Notes: generated by a model not told the origin, from the letters alone. A DNA stretch of 64,000 bases from Acidaminobacter sp. JC074 (GCF_022496765.1 NZ_VANV01000004.1:219762-283761); one strand, 5' to 3'; shown: positions 36,301 through 45,366, numbered from the stretch's first letter. A program made the numbers and translations.

Positions 36301-37241
36301 TACTCGTTTATGATGCTTCAGGTGACATGGTCTACTCTGCAAGTACAGACGACTCTGGTAACTATGTATTAGCAGCTTTAGCTGATGGTGCTTATAAAGT
36401 GAAGGCCTTAGGAGAAGGTGGCGATTTTGATTCACCGATGAGTACATTTACAATTACAAATGATAGCGTTAATAATGAGAACGCTTTAGATTTAAGATTG
36501 ACACAGGCTCAAGTGACAGGATCTATTCAAAAAGATGATGCAATGAGTATCGATGTGATTGTCTACGATGATAACAAACAGTTTGTGACTGTGGTAAAAG
36601 CGGAGGATACAAGTTTTAGTTTAGGCGGTTTATTATCTGGTAAGTACTATATTCAAGCTGTACCTAATGCTTCAGCAAGTGATACATCAAGCGAAATGGT
36701 TGAGTTTGATTATGCAGGTAATCCACTGACACAAGATTTAGCCTTAGGCACTTCAGATCTAACAGGAACAGTCAAGCTACCAGACGGTAATGTTCTTGAA
36801 AAAGGTTGGGTCAAGCTCTATAAAGATGGCCTTGTAATTGCTACTTCACAAATCAGTACTGAAGGAACTTTTAAGTTTGGTAACTTAGAAGATGGTGTGA
36901 CTTATCAAGTACAAGTTGACAACACAAAAGGCTATTACAAGTCAGAAAAATTAGATGTGATAAAAGGTACCAATGATGTAGAAATTCTTTTAAGAAATCA
37001 AGCATCTGTTAAGGGTATCATCAATTTAAATGGTAAAGTATTAGATCTTCAGAAGGTATTTATTTATAAAGATAAGAATCCTGTAACAACAGTAATGACA
37101 AATGCATTTGGTGAGTTCTCTGTATGTGATTTAGAGGAAGGTACATATGAGTTTGTGGTTGTTGTAGATGAAAAGGCATATGTATTTACAAAAACTTACT
37201 CAGGTAGTGAAGTCAATGCCGGTACAGTGTCATTAGAATAG
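33309..37241 (+). CDS. Large secreted multi-domain surface protein with Ig/Cna-like repeats
   Basis: About 1,310 residues. The TTG at 33309 is chosen because GGAGGA ends 4 nt upstream and it opens MKKILSLILLITTLMSTFVYA, a textbook signal peptide; a frame extension to 33213 has no RBS. Two N-terminal halves share a unit (YKDGEE..., GNVNYLVG or GRVNYTLL, IIAYPERS or LLWPGEK). From ~900 onward several ~85-residue carboxypeptidase-regulatory-like beta units recur (GTVKLPDGNVLEKGWVKLY, GEFSVCDLEEGTYEFVV). It has no SLH domain or sortase motif. The next SLH gene begins 9 nt later, so the two probably form a surface complex. Confidence 0.82.
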   Translation: MKKILSLILLITTLMSTFVYANEVEQTDVNALVGSINKIHVVISGNDSANERSRNEYSNKYTSIYLPQKETVDLAVTFEGIEMDGYQAVYKDGEEYKTFGSFTTETIADDRHYADKRMDVYIQKVSDSSVARVGQLVVYSFRDKLGHVAVKDADGQDYDGRVNYTLLDGDDTLYNYSSEAIGGNMVVFLPEGAATNDTLSIIAYPERSDFANTQVTSLSPTVENDVRYRCGEISFQTPETTVTLKDDQGNNVSNISVRASVGKLNASGVTISTYPDDKLHLASFGSDYFAGVHISIYQFASGNMNHLKTGDVSIGSDDVLWTLDGADDGNQDNGDQNNGGDNTPTEKQLHEKVASITPIITTNDQPTPGSKFYTSDRKRSLYISVPEGSNATSKLELEFRDENGDILDIGDAVIDIRFNDGHASEPSYNKDTKELTVYPVSGGYADQFGGNVFFDDNHVPVGLHIVVYKGKLGELQVSSPDGLYEGNVNYLVGYKGDKGQSGSNTNAHAYNGILPIPVMNGLLDVEYAFVLLWPGEKVNDKVYANAEYKDFTNIMGNSELIFDMGSADFQEPEYTATVVNEDGSGWNQLVFGVESAYQGQNANIIGAEASSISAVGNVAAFASFGEDFSNTFELKYFQYNKPEKINMTVDISTAEDETVEYVEGETKLQGNMLKPDGNPIPNGQGRDVHVKIEEITENSRVEIANYVINTGSYKTSDLVDGKKYRIDIHPDPGDFDDLFLTAAPWVELIYHDTPGDYQGIDEFGETVNYTVDQNGLITLDIKMTEAFLKGQVLLGGVATTDHINVTLMKGDEVVVRASTYSSTVPGTPVNKSGVFVMGGIKVEDGDYKLIIGEPETSLQYAGTVVDITLPHADFMEIELPKNKVYGKMVVLAEHQAKYENKFRRTYVNIYNEFGEYVTNGRVREDGLFGVSDLDTGRYYAQAFVTPYAELAADYASSERVAFVVDDSGQSNFDVPLIRKIARGNVTLANGQPLVKGWVLVYDASGDMVYSASTDDSGNYVLAALADGAYKVKALGEGGDFDSPMSTFTITNDSVNNENALDLRLTQAQVTGSIQKDDAMSIDVIVYDDNKQFVTVVKAEDTSFSLGGLLSGKYYIQAVPNASASDTSSEMVEFDYAGNPLTQDLALGTSDLTGTVKLPDGNVLEKGWVKLYKDGLVIATSQISTEGTFKFGNLEDGVTYQVQVDNTKGYYKSEKLDVIKGTNDVEILLRNQASVKGIINLNGKVLDLQKVFIYKDKNPVTTVMTNAFGEFSVCDLEEGTYEFVVVVDEKAYVFTKTYSGSEVNAGTVSLE

Positions 37242-37249
37242 GAGTAGTC

Positions 37250-39058
37250 ATGAGTTTAAAAAGAATAATAAGTTTACTATTAACAGGTCTTCTACTCTTT
37301 ACAAGTGTAGCAGTTTATGCAGAAGATGATGTTACAGTGCCACCAACAGAGGATTTACCTAAAATAACAGAAGATGAAACACCAGCATATGATTCAATAG
37401 TTACTGAAACACCCGAACCACCTGAACCACCAAAGGACAATGATGATGAAGATGATGACAAAGATGATTCTGATTCGGGTTCTGGTAATTCTTCAAATCC
37501 TGGCGGTTCTAACACTGGCAATAAAGATAAAGAAGAAGATAAGGTTGAAGTAGAAATTGAAAAGCCTAAGAAAGATGCTACTGATGAAGAAAAAGAAGCT
37601 TATAGAGAAGAACTTAAAGATCAACTAGATGAGTTAGATAAAGACCTAGAATCAGCGAAAGATGCTGACAAAACTGTAAAGGCTATTAATGATTCATTAA
37701 AAGAAGTTGTTAAAGATATGGACAGTGAAGATGCTAAAGAGATTGTAAAAGATCTTTCTGACATGGTGGAAAAGGCCATTGATAATCCTGAAACTTCTTA
37801 TGAAGAAGCCAAAGAAATGGTAACAGAAGTCATTGAAGGTACATTGTCTAGTTTAGAAGATAAGTCTGAAGTTAAAGAAGATGTTTCTATGATGATTGAA
37901 AAGGTGATGGAAAAATCTTCAGAAGTGAAGCCTACAAAAACAGAAGAAGGTTTTAAGGCATCTAAGAGTCAACTGGCTTCTGCTATCTTAAAAGTAAAAG
38001 AGACAAAAGAAGATTTAGAAAAGACATTAAAGAAGAATGACATGGCAGATGTTGTTGTTAAAGAAACAGTTAACTTAAACATTGAAACAGAAGAAGAGGA
38101 AGCTGTAGTACTGACTTTAGATACTGAGGTAACATCACTATTAAGTGAGGAGTCAGTAGACCTTAAAGTTGCTGCAAAGGGGGTAAGTTTCCTTATTCCT
38201 GAAGCTCTATTAAAGACAGCTTCTACAGGCTTAAAGATTGAATCTAAGCCAGTTGAAGAAGCTGATAAGAAATCTTTAAATAAGGAGACTAAGTCAGGTA
38301 AGGCTACTGAACTTAAGACGATGGATTTACATGTATCTGAAGGTGATAAGGATGTTAAAGGTTTGATTGAACTGTCATTCCCACTTGATGATGTACAAGC
38401 TGATTTAGATTCATTGATGGTTGGTGTATTTGAAAATGGCCAGTGGGAAAAACTTGATTATAAGATTGTAAATGGTCAAGTAATCTTTACTGCACCTCAC
38501 TTCTCTATTTACTCATTAATGACTTATGAGCCATCGTTTACAGATGTAGATAAGTACTGGGGTAAGAAATTCATCACATCATTAGCTGCAAGAGGTGTTG
38601 TAGCTGGTAAAAGTGATGCATCATATGATCCAAACGGTACCCTTACTAGAGCTGAGTTTGTAAGTATGCTTGTAAACCACCTAAATCTAACTGATGAAGT
38701 GACAAGAAACTTTAAAGATGTAGAAGAAGACAAGTGGTACTATGATGTAGTAGGTAAAGCAGGGTTAAATGTATTATCAGCTGGTACAGCTGATATGGCC
38801 TTCAGACCAGAAGAAGCTATTACCAGAGAAGAAATGGCTGCTATGATCTACAGAGCATACAAAATTAAGTTTAATGAAAATCCTCAAGCATCTACGAATA
38901 CATTTATTGATGATGAAAGTATAGAATACAAGGATGCGGTATACGCTGTTAGAGCACTTGAAATTATCTCAGGTTATGAAGACAATTCATTTAAACCACA
39001 AGGTAATGCAACAAGAGGTGAAGCAGCAGTAGTTATGTATCTGTTTATGAATAAGTAA
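37250..39058 (+). CDS. SLH protein with acidic linker and coiled region
   Basis: 602 residues. Signal peptide MSLKRIISLLLTGLLLFTSVAVYA. A very acidic, Pro/Gly/Ser-rich linker spans about 25-100. A charged helical region follows (100-240), then a beta domain (VKGLIELSFPLDDVQADL). Three clean SLH domains cover about 428-602: FTDVDKYWGKKFITSLAARGVV, FKDVEEDKWYYDVV and YKDAVYAVRALEIISGY. It begins 9 nt after the large repeat protein, so it may anchor that protein to the wall. Confidence 0.88.
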   Translation: MSLKRIISLLLTGLLLFTSVAVYAEDDVTVPPTEDLPKITEDETPAYDSIVTETPEPPEPPKDNDDEDDDKDDSDSGSGNSSNPGGSNTGNKDKEEDKVEVEIEKPKKDATDEEKEAYREELKDQLDELDKDLESAKDADKTVKAINDSLKEVVKDMDSEDAKEIVKDLSDMVEKAIDNPETSYEEAKEMVTEVIEGTLSSLEDKSEVKEDVSMMIEKVMEKSSEVKPTKTEEGFKASKSQLASAILKVKETKEDLEKTLKKNDMADVVVKETVNLNIETEEEEAVVLTLDTEVTSLLSEESVDLKVAAKGVSFLIPEALLKTASTGLKIESKPVEEADKKSLNKETKSGKATELKTMDLHVSEGDKDVKGLIELSFPLDDVQADLDSLMVGVFENGQWEKLDYKIVNGQVIFTAPHFSIYSLMTYEPSFTDVDKYWGKKFITSLAARGVVAGKSDASYDPNGTLTRAEFVSMLVNHLNLTDEVTRNFKDVEEDKWYYDVVGKAGLNVLSAGTADMAFRPEEAITREEMAAMIYRAYKIKFNENPQASTNTFIDDESIEYKDAVYAVRALEIISGYEDNSFKPQGNATRGEAAVVMYLFMNK

Positions 39059-39060
39059 TG

Positions 39061-39090
39061 AAATAGCTGCCATTTGGCAGCTATTTTTAC
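39061..39090 (+). terminator. Terminator of the surface-protein operon
   Basis: AAATAGCTGCC/GGCAGCTATTT stem with ATTT loop and T-tail. Confidence 0.88.
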
Positions 39091-39220
39091 TAACTAGTAT
39101 TTTGATTTTGAACTACAAGTTAATCAGTGGCTTCTTGATAGCTTATAAACATTTGTTACTTATGGATACATGAAGGATACACATGCCTTTTATGATGGAT
39201 ATATGTTAAGGAGGCATACA

Positions 39221-40483
39221 ATGAAGAAAATAATAAATAGTATTTTGATATTAACTCTCATCTTTTCACAAGTCTTGCTGATCTCATGTCAAAATAATCA
39301 GGTTAAAGAGGTGGCTCAGACTAGTGAGACCACTCAAGTAGAAGAGAAAATAGAAAACGTTAATTACGTAGAGTATAAGTCTACAAAGGATATTAAATCT
39401 ACAAAAGGCTTGGGTGGTAAAGCAGAAAAGTATTACACCAAATACATTGAATACCTAGCACCTAGTGGTAAAAGCATTAAGATTCTAGCCCAAGATAAAA
39501 TTTCTGATGAGCAGTTACTTTATGCACATGCAGTGATGGAACTATACTTAAGGAACCTGACTCAGGTTTATGGTGAAAAGATACCTAATCTTATTGGTGG
39601 AAGTGGTAATTACTTGGTCATGCCAAATGGCAAGGATGATGGTACAAATCAAAAGGCAGTCATAGGGCAGCCACAATATCAATTAGAAACTGCTAATGTG
39701 GGTTCTAAGTGGTATATAGAAAACGATTATGAGCATCGTGATTCGACATTTGAAGAAATCTTCCACTTTGTCCATGATTCCGGTGTTGGTACTGTTAACA
39801 ATGAGCGTGGTTCTAAGAAGCTTGCAAATATGATTAATGATGGTAAAAACAATGCTTTACCTAAAGATAAGAAGGACTGGGGTAAAAAAGGCATCTGGGG
39901 TGTGAATGCTAAAGAAAGTTTAGAGGAGTGGGCTAACGAACCAGGTTCTCTAGAAGCAGAATACATCATATGTGTGATTGATACCTACTATGGTCTATGG
40001 GAAGCATCAGACACAACTGCTTTGTTTGGGGAATACCTAGGCAAGACCAGAGAAGGATTGAAAACTCTAGATCCAATGGGACTAGAGATTGTAGAATCCT
40101 TCTTACCTAAGCAAATGAATGTCATGATGAGAGTCGATCCAAGTTTTGAAGGTACCTTTAAAATGCACCTCGATGATAAAGACAAGTATACATTTAAATC
40201 TCAGTACTTAGATCTATTGAGTCTAACAGGAAAAAACAACTCTAATATTTCTGCGAATGACAACGACAATATCCTTCTTGGAAACAGTGGCAATAACCAC
40301 ATTGATGGTAAAGCTGGTAATGATGTAGTACAGTTTTCTGGCTCTTCTCAAGAATATACTATTACCAAAGATGGTAATATTTTAAGTATAAATGACAATA
40401 GTAACAGAGATGGTCAGGACATACTTGAAAACATTGAAATTCTAAGGTTTAAGGATAAAGATATACAAGCAAATGATTTATAA
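39221..40483 (+). CDS. Lipoprotein with RTX-like calcium-binding repeats
   Basis: 420 residues. The ATG at 39221 follows AAGGAGG by 6 nt, replacing the upstream frame start. Signal MKKIINSILILTLIFSQVLLISC ends in a lipobox. The central region has EEIFHFVHDSGVGT and a Trp/Gly-rich patch WGKKGIWGVNAKESLEEWAN; it resembles no hydrolase I can name. The last ~80 residues contain hemolysin-type nonapeptide-like GNSGNNHIDGKAGNDVVQFSG followed by a beta-roll cap (ENIEILRFKDKDI). Such repeats are usually in secreted, not lipid-anchored, proteins of Gram-negative bacteria. Confidence 0.75.
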   Translation: MKKIINSILILTLIFSQVLLISCQNNQVKEVAQTSETTQVEEKIENVNYVEYKSTKDIKSTKGLGGKAEKYYTKYIEYLAPSGKSIKILAQDKISDEQLLYAHAVMELYLRNLTQVYGEKIPNLIGGSGNYLVMPNGKDDGTNQKAVIGQPQYQLETANVGSKWYIENDYEHRDSTFEEIFHFVHDSGVGTVNNERGSKKLANMINDGKNNALPKDKKDWGKKGIWGVNAKESLEEWANEPGSLEAEYIICVIDTYYGLWEASDTTALFGEYLGKTREGLKTLDPMGLEIVESFLPKQMNVMMRVDPSFEGTFKMHLDDKDKYTFKSQYLDLLSLTGKNNSNISANDNDNILLGNSGNNHIDGKAGNDVVQFSGSSQEYTITKDGNILSINDNSNRDGQDILENIEILRFKDKDIQANDL

Positions 40484-40490
40484 ATGATGG

Positions 40491-40526
40491 AAAGATACTC
40501 AAAATATTGATGAGTATCTTTTTTGT
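40491..40526 (+). terminator. Terminator of the 39221 lipoprotein gene
   Basis: AAAGATACTC/GAGTATCTTT stem with an 11-nt loop and T-run. Confidence 0.82.
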
Positions 40527-40552
40527 CTATTAAAAAAATTTTCAAAAAAGAT

Positions 40553-40596
40553 TTGACATTTTGGATTGAACAATCTATACTTGGATTATCCAATCC
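40553..40596 (+). promoter_or_regulatory. Promoter and operators of the TetR gene
   Basis: TTGACA at 40553-40558, 17-bp spacer, TATACT at 40576-40581. TTGGATTG lies in the spacer and the perfect palindrome TTGGATTATCCAA (40581-40593) covers the start-site region. A related dyad lies before the SDR operon at 41224. This shows the upstream frame extension to 40523 cannot be translated from this promoter. Confidence 0.8.
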
Positions 40597-40612
40597 GGAA
40601 AGGCGAGATAAG

Positions 40613-41173
40613 ATGAGTAAAAAAGATGATATACTTCAGGCAACCTTGAAGTTGATAATTGAAGGTGGATTTCAAAGCTTGACATTAGCCACAATTCTAG
40701 AAGAGGCAAATGCAGGATACGGAACACTCTATAACCACTTTAAGTCTAAAGATGAACTTATTCTAGTTTTATACCAAGAAATCAGAAAAAAAATCAGTCA
40801 TATTGTTTTGGCAGACTTTGATGATCAAATGGATGTAAGAAGTAAACTAAATTTGTTTGTATCTAGATACTTAAAGTATTGTATTGATAATATTGACGAA
40901 GTAAATTTTGTTGAGCAGTTTTCTTACTTCTATGCAGATGTCAACGTTATTGTCGGACTTGACGATGATGGTTTCTACTCTGCCTTAGTGGACTTGATTA
41001 AAAGAGGTCAGCAAGAAAAACTGATTAAAGATTGCAAGATAGAAGTTTTGATTCAAGTGATCAATGGTTCTGTCATGGCAATTGCCAGAGGTATGAGAAC
41101 AGGTAAGTATGAGTTTACAGACAAAGATGAAAATGCATTTTTGCAGATTTGCTGGGACTCAGTAAAAAGTTAA
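40613..41173 (+). CDS. TetR-family transcriptional repressor
   Basis: 186 residues. The ATG at 40613 lies just after the promoter and GGAAAGG. DNA-binding domain at 5-50: ILQATLKLIIEGGFQSLTLATILEEANAGYGTLYNHFKSKDELI. The C-terminal helical domain would bind an inducer. Shared TTGGAT-type dyads at its own promoter and before the three downstream SDR genes suggest it represses both. Confidence 0.9.
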   Translation: MSKKDDILQATLKLIIEGGFQSLTLATILEEANAGYGTLYNHFKSKDELILVLYQEIRKKISHIVLADFDDQMDVRSKLNLFVSRYLKYCIDNIDEVNFVEQFSYFYADVNVIVGLDDDGFYSALVDLIKRGQQEKLIKDCKIEVLIQVINGSVMAIARGMRTGKYEFTDKDENAFLQICWDSVKS

Positions 41174-41223
41174 TAATTAATATGTTGCTGCTTGTTGATT
41201 CAAGCAGTAAAAAAATAAACACG

Positions 41224-41245
41224 TTGGATTGATTAATCCATCCAA
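41224..41245 (+). promoter_or_regulatory. TetR-type operator before the SDR operon
   Basis: Imperfect palindrome with ends TTGGAT and ATCCAA around GATTAATC, matching the TTGGAT/ATCCAA half sites of the TetR gene promoter. A small hairpin (CTGCTTG/CAAGCAG) precedes it at 41187-41207. Confidence 0.7.
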
Positions 41246-41265
41246 ACTTTAAAAGGAGAATTTAA

Positions 41266-42078
41266 ATGAAAAAAGTAGCTTTAGTAACAGGTGCATCATC
41301 AGGCATTGGCGAGGATACAGCAAGAAGATTGAAAAAAGAAGGGTATGTTGTCTATGGTGCAGCAAGACGTGTAGAGAGAATGAAAGGTTTGAAAAAGGAA
41401 GGTATTAAAACTATTTACCTAGATGTGACGGATGATGAATCAATGATCAACTGTATAAAAAAGATTACAGATGAAGAAGGAAGATTAGATGTTCTTGTTA
41501 ACAATGCAGGATATGGATCTTACGGTGCACTTGAAGATATCCCAATGGAAGAAGCAAGAAGACAAATGGATGTTTGTGTACTGGGCTTAGGCCGTTTAAC
41601 ACAACTAGCATTACCTTTAATGAGAAAGCAGCGTTCAGGATCAATCGTCAACATCTCTTCAATTGGAGGTAAAATCGGTGAACCTCATGGTGCTTGGTAC
41701 CATGCAGCAAAGTTCGCAGTAGAGGGAATGAGTGATTCTTTAAGGATGGAGTTGGCGGAGTTTGGCATTGATGTCATCATCATAGAGCCAGGTTCTATTA
41801 AAACAGAGTGGGGTGGCATTGCAGTAGAAAATATGCTGAAAGTTTCAGGTCATACTGCTTATGGTAATTTGACTAGAAAACACGCAGATATGCTAAATAG
41901 ATTTGGTGGCAGAGGTTCTGAACCAAGTGTTATAGGAAAAACGATTGTAAAAGCTGTTACTTCAAGAAGACCAAAAACGCGTTACTGTGTAGGTACTGGT
42001 GGTCCAATGATGTTATGGATGAGACGTCTATTATCGGACAGAATGTTTGATAGAATGATGCTTTCACAAATGAAGTAG
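41266..42078 (+). CDS. Short-chain dehydrogenase/reductase 1
   Basis: 270 residues. NAD(P)-binding TGASSGIG at the N-terminus, NNAGYG, catalytic Ser (VNISSIGG) and YHAAK. Oxidoreductase of the classical SDR superfamily; substrate unknown. AAAGGAG RBS. First of three tandem SDR genes under a TetR-type operator. Confidence 0.9.
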   Translation: MKKVALVTGASSGIGEDTARRLKKEGYVVYGAARRVERMKGLKKEGIKTIYLDVTDDESMINCIKKITDEEGRLDVLVNNAGYGSYGALEDIPMEEARRQMDVCVLGLGRLTQLALPLMRKQRSGSIVNISSIGGKIGEPHGAWYHAAKFAVEGMSDSLRMELAEFGIDVIIIEPGSIKTEWGGIAVENMLKVSGHTAYGNLTRKHADMLNRFGGRGSEPSVIGKTIVKAVTSRRPKTRYCVGTGGPMMLWMRRLLSDRMFDRMMLSQMK

Positions 42079-42090
42079 AAAGGAAAACTT

Positions 42091-42831
42091 ATGAGACATA
42101 AAGGAAAAGTTGCGTTTATCACAGGTGGTGGTTCAGGTATAGGCGAGCAAACTGCTTATAAACTGGCCAGTCAAGGGGCAAGTGTCGTAGTTGTAGGTAG
42201 AACCCTAGAAAAACTTAATAAGGTCGTAGATGAAATAGAAAAAAATGGTGGCATAGCAAGTGCTGTTCAGTGTGATGTATCTGATCCAACATCCATTGAA
42301 AGAGCTCTCGTTGAAACAATAAAGCTGTATGGCAAGCTTGATTATGCAGTCAATAATGCAGGTTTAAATCAAGCCTTTGACAAAACTGCAGATCTGCCAA
42401 TAGAAGAATACAAGCGTGTAACAAGTATTATCTATGATGGTGTTTATTACTCGATGAGAGCTCAAATACCTCATATGCTAGCAGGTGGCTCAGGCTCTAT
42501 TGTCAATGTCACTTCTGTATATGGTACAAAGGGCATGATGTATAACCTGGCATATTCAGCAGGCAAACATGGTGCTCATGGTATGACAAAGGTTGCAGCT
42601 TTAGATTATGCTGACGAAAATATAAGAGTGAATACAGTTGTGCCTGGAGTCATCGACACACCACTATTAAAAACAGAACCTGAGGCAGTAGAACAGATGA
42701 AACAGGCCATTCCTCTTAGAAGACTCGGTAGACCTGAAGAAGTTGCAAATGCAATAAGCTTTTTACTTTCAGATGAGGCAACTTATATAACAGGTAGTCA
42801 GCTAGTTGTAGATGGTGCATATACTGTTTAA
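42091..42831 (+). CDS. Short-chain dehydrogenase/reductase 2
   Basis: 246 residues, the FabG/glucose-dehydrogenase length. TGGGSGIGEQ, NNAGLNQ, catalytic VNVTSVYG and YSAGK, and the C-terminal ITGSQLVVDGAYT. AAAGGAA RBS, 12 nt after SDR 1. Different subgroup from SDR 1 and 3, so these are not recent duplicates. Confidence 0.9.
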   Translation: MRHKGKVAFITGGGSGIGEQTAYKLASQGASVVVVGRTLEKLNKVVDEIEKNGGIASAVQCDVSDPTSIERALVETIKLYGKLDYAVNNAGLNQAFDKTADLPIEEYKRVTSIIYDGVYYSMRAQIPHMLAGGSGSIVNVTSVYGTKGMMYNLAYSAGKHGAHGMTKVAALDYADENIRVNTVVPGVIDTPLLKTEPEAVEQMKQAIPLRRLGRPEEVANAISFLLSDEATYITGSQLVVDGAYTV

Positions 42832-42850
42832 AGAGAAAGGATGATGAATA

Positions 42851-43666
42851 ATGGACAAAAAGGTAATAGTGATAACAGGTGCTTCTTCAGGTATTGGTAA
42901 GGCTACTGCAATGTATTTTGCTGAAAAAGGCTGGCAAGTAGCAGCTACTATGCGTAACATACAAGCAGGAAAAGAATTAACTGAATTTGAAAATATTAAG
43001 TTGTTTGAATTAGATGTTACAAAACAAACGACTATTGATCAGGCTTATGAAGAGATATTAAAAACTTATGGAAGGATAGATGTACTTCTTAACAATGCAG
43101 GATATGCTTTAAGTGGTCCTTTTGAGTATTATACTGAAGAACAGTTTCAAAGACAGTTTGATGTAAATGTATTTGGTGTCTTTAGAACAACTCAAACCTT
43201 TGTTAAACACTTTCGAGAAAATAAGAAAGGTATACTTATGTTCGTGACTTCTATGGGTGGGAAAATAACTTTTCCTGTTGTTTCTACGTACCACAGCACA
43301 AAGTATGCCGTAGAAGGATTTGCTGAATCATTAAGTTATGAGGTTAATGAGTTTAATACTAGTATAAAAATTATCGAACCAGGCACCATCAATACTGATT
43401 TTGGTGGGAGATCAATGGATTTTGCATCAGTAGATGAAAATAATCCATACATGCCATACATCAGTCATTTTTCACACATGACTTCAGAAAATACTGGCAT
43501 TGATCCTGTAAATGTGGCAGAAGTTATTTATCAAGCAGCAACTGATAATAGTAGTCAAATGAGATATACTGTGGGTGAAGATGCTGAACAATTGATAGGA
43601 TATAGACAAGAGAGTGGCGATGAAGCATACGTAAAAATGATGACAGATAGATTTAAACTACAATAA
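42851..43666 (+). CDS. Short-chain dehydrogenase/reductase 3
   Basis: 271 residues. TGASSGIGKAT, NNAGYALSGP, FVTSMGGK and YHSTK. Resembles SDR 1 in layout (long substrate region after the active site). AAAGGATG RBS. The last gene of the operon; a hairpin follows. Confidence 0.9.
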   Translation: MDKKVIVITGASSGIGKATAMYFAEKGWQVAATMRNIQAGKELTEFENIKLFELDVTKQTTIDQAYEEILKTYGRIDVLLNNAGYALSGPFEYYTEEQFQRQFDVNVFGVFRTTQTFVKHFRENKKGILMFVTSMGGKITFPVVSTYHSTKYAVEGFAESLSYEVNEFNTSIKIIEPGTINTDFGGRSMDFASVDENNPYMPYISHFSHMTSENTGIDPVNVAEVIYQAATDNSSQMRYTVGEDAEQLIGYRQESGDEAYVKMMTDRFKLQ

Positions 43667-43674
43667 TCAAACAA

Positions 43675-43698
43675 GGGATAGAATCATCTATCCCTATT
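43675..43698 (+). terminator. Hairpin after the SDR operon
   Basis: GGGATAG/CTATCCC stem with AATCAT loop; the T-tract is poor, so termination may be weak. Confidence 0.5.
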
Positions 43699-43835
43699 GT
43701 CATTACAAATGATTATGTAGCTTAACTGCCTCAATTTCGAAGGAAGATTATTTCTTGTCAAATAGTGATAGAGATTTCAACACATGTAGGGATATATTAA
43801 TCAGATCTATAAAGACCATATTTGGGGAGGATATG

Positions 43836-45335
43836 ATGATTAGTTTAAATGAAATTATCGATAACTTATCAAGTTACAAGATTATTAAGACATTTTTACC
43901 AGCTGAAACTATTTATTTTGATAATGTAACGATTTTTCACAAAGAAATTGTGACCTTTAGAAATACAACACTCTATATAGCAAAAGCGTCTAATCTAGTT
44001 GATTGTAAAGTCAGTTTCGATAATAACTTGATTGTTATAAGAGATTGTGACAAAAATTTCTCTTGTCTAATGACATTTTCTTATGATACGGACCAAATTA
44101 AATTGTTAAATGAGATTAGTTACAGTATAACAAAAGCTATTAAAAATGATGCGTATCTGAATAGACTCTTTGATGATGTTATAGAAAAAAAAGGCATGCA
44201 AAGCTTAATAAATAGAACAGCTGAGCTTTTAAAGAATCCTGTATTTCTTTTGAATGCTTCATATAAAGTTGTTAATCACAGTGCTAATGAGACTTTTGAA
44301 GATGCTTCTTGGGATGAGACCTTAAAGAAAGGTTATTCTACCAATGAAGCTATTAGGCTGTATCGTAGAAATGGGGTTATTGAGAAGTTACTAAAAAGTG
44401 AAAATCCAATAATTGTGGAATCATTATCTGGTGGCCAACCTATGATACTTAGTAAAATATCATTAGAAAATAAGATGGTTGCTATATTGGCTATTGTTCA
44501 ATCTAAAGAACGATTAGACAAGAATATCCTGTCTTTAGTTAAGAGAATTACAGCTGTTTTGATAATTGAAATTGAAAGAGATAAGTCAGTTTTAGGGTTT
44601 AGGAAAGGTACTTATAAAAAGATACTTTTTGATCTGATAGATGGTAAGATGGATTCCTTGGAACTGGCTAGCAGAAGACTAGAAATGTTAAAGATTAATA
44701 AGTTTCCAAAATTTTATGCTATAAAAATTATAGCTGATAAACCTGTTAACACCTACTATTTAAAAATGTATTTGAATCATCTATTTTCAGAGGGGATTAT
44801 TCTAGATCGTGAGGATGAGTTAATTCTATTGTTACCTGAAGCGAAAAAAAATCTAGAGACATTTTCAAAACTTGAAGGATTGTTAAAAGAACATGATCTT
44901 AAAGCAGGTATTTCATATGAGTTTGATGATATCCTGGATATTAGGTTTTTTTATTTACAGGCCGTTGAAGCACTAGGTCTATCAAAGATTATGAAATCAG
45001 GCGGATGTATGTATTTTTATGAAGATTATCTTGTATATTCATTATTAAGGCATGTATCGGATGTAAGTCTAGATCAACTTTGTTTGCCACAGTTATCTAG
45101 AATAGAAAAGTATGATTATTTACACGGAACAGATTATTTGAATACGTTACACTGCTATTTGTCGTCAGGAAAAAACATAACACTTACAGCCAGCTTGTTA
45201 TATGCACACCGGAATACAATTAATCATAGGTTGAAAAAAATAAGAGAAATCACAAACATGGATTTATCTGATGGTGAAAACAGTTTTAAGTTGTTTTTTT
45301 CGTTAAAGGTCAGAAACTATTTAAGTAAGTTATAA
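43836..45335 (+). CDS. PucR/CdaR-family transcriptional regulator
   Basis: 499 residues from ATG 43836, 5 nt after GGGGAGG; a TTG at 43755 with a looser AAGGAAG is an alternative. N-terminal PucR-like domain, a GGDEF-like degenerate central region, and a C-terminal PucR helix-turn-helix (LHCYLSSGKNITLTASLLYAHRNTINHRLKKI). The family activates purine, diacid or amino-acid catabolic genes. It faces the AOR operon convergently and follows the SDR operon; either may be its target. Confidence 0.85.
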   Translation: MISLNEIIDNLSSYKIIKTFLPAETIYFDNVTIFHKEIVTFRNTTLYIAKASNLVDCKVSFDNNLIVIRDCDKNFSCLMTFSYDTDQIKLLNEISYSITKAIKNDAYLNRLFDDVIEKKGMQSLINRTAELLKNPVFLLNASYKVVNHSANETFEDASWDETLKKGYSTNEAIRLYRRNGVIEKLLKSENPIIVESLSGGQPMILSKISLENKMVAILAIVQSKERLDKNILSLVKRITAVLIIEIERDKSVLGFRKGTYKKILFDLIDGKMDSLELASRRLEMLKINKFPKFYAIKIIADKPVNTYYLKMYLNHLFSEGIILDREDELILLLPEAKKNLETFSKLEGLLKEHDLKAGISYEFDDILDIRFFYLQAVEALGLSKIMKSGGCMYFYEDYLVYSLLRHVSDVSLDQLCLPQLSRIEKYDYLHGTDYLNTLHCYLSSGKNITLTASLLYAHRNTINHRLKKIREITNMDLSDGENSFKLFFSLKVRNYLSKL

Positions 45336-45339
45336 AGAA

Positions 45340-45366
45340 AGAGGTCATGTGAATGGCCTCTTTTTA
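45340..45366. terminator. Terminator between the PucR and MoaD-like genes
   Basis: AGAGGTCAT/ATGGCCTCT stem with GTGA loop, followed by T-run. Confidence 0.82.

Noticed and set aside
39727..40185. Minus-strand frames inside the 39221 lipoprotein gene
   Set aside because: Low-complexity Ser/Leu-rich shadows of the plus-strand gene without RBS.
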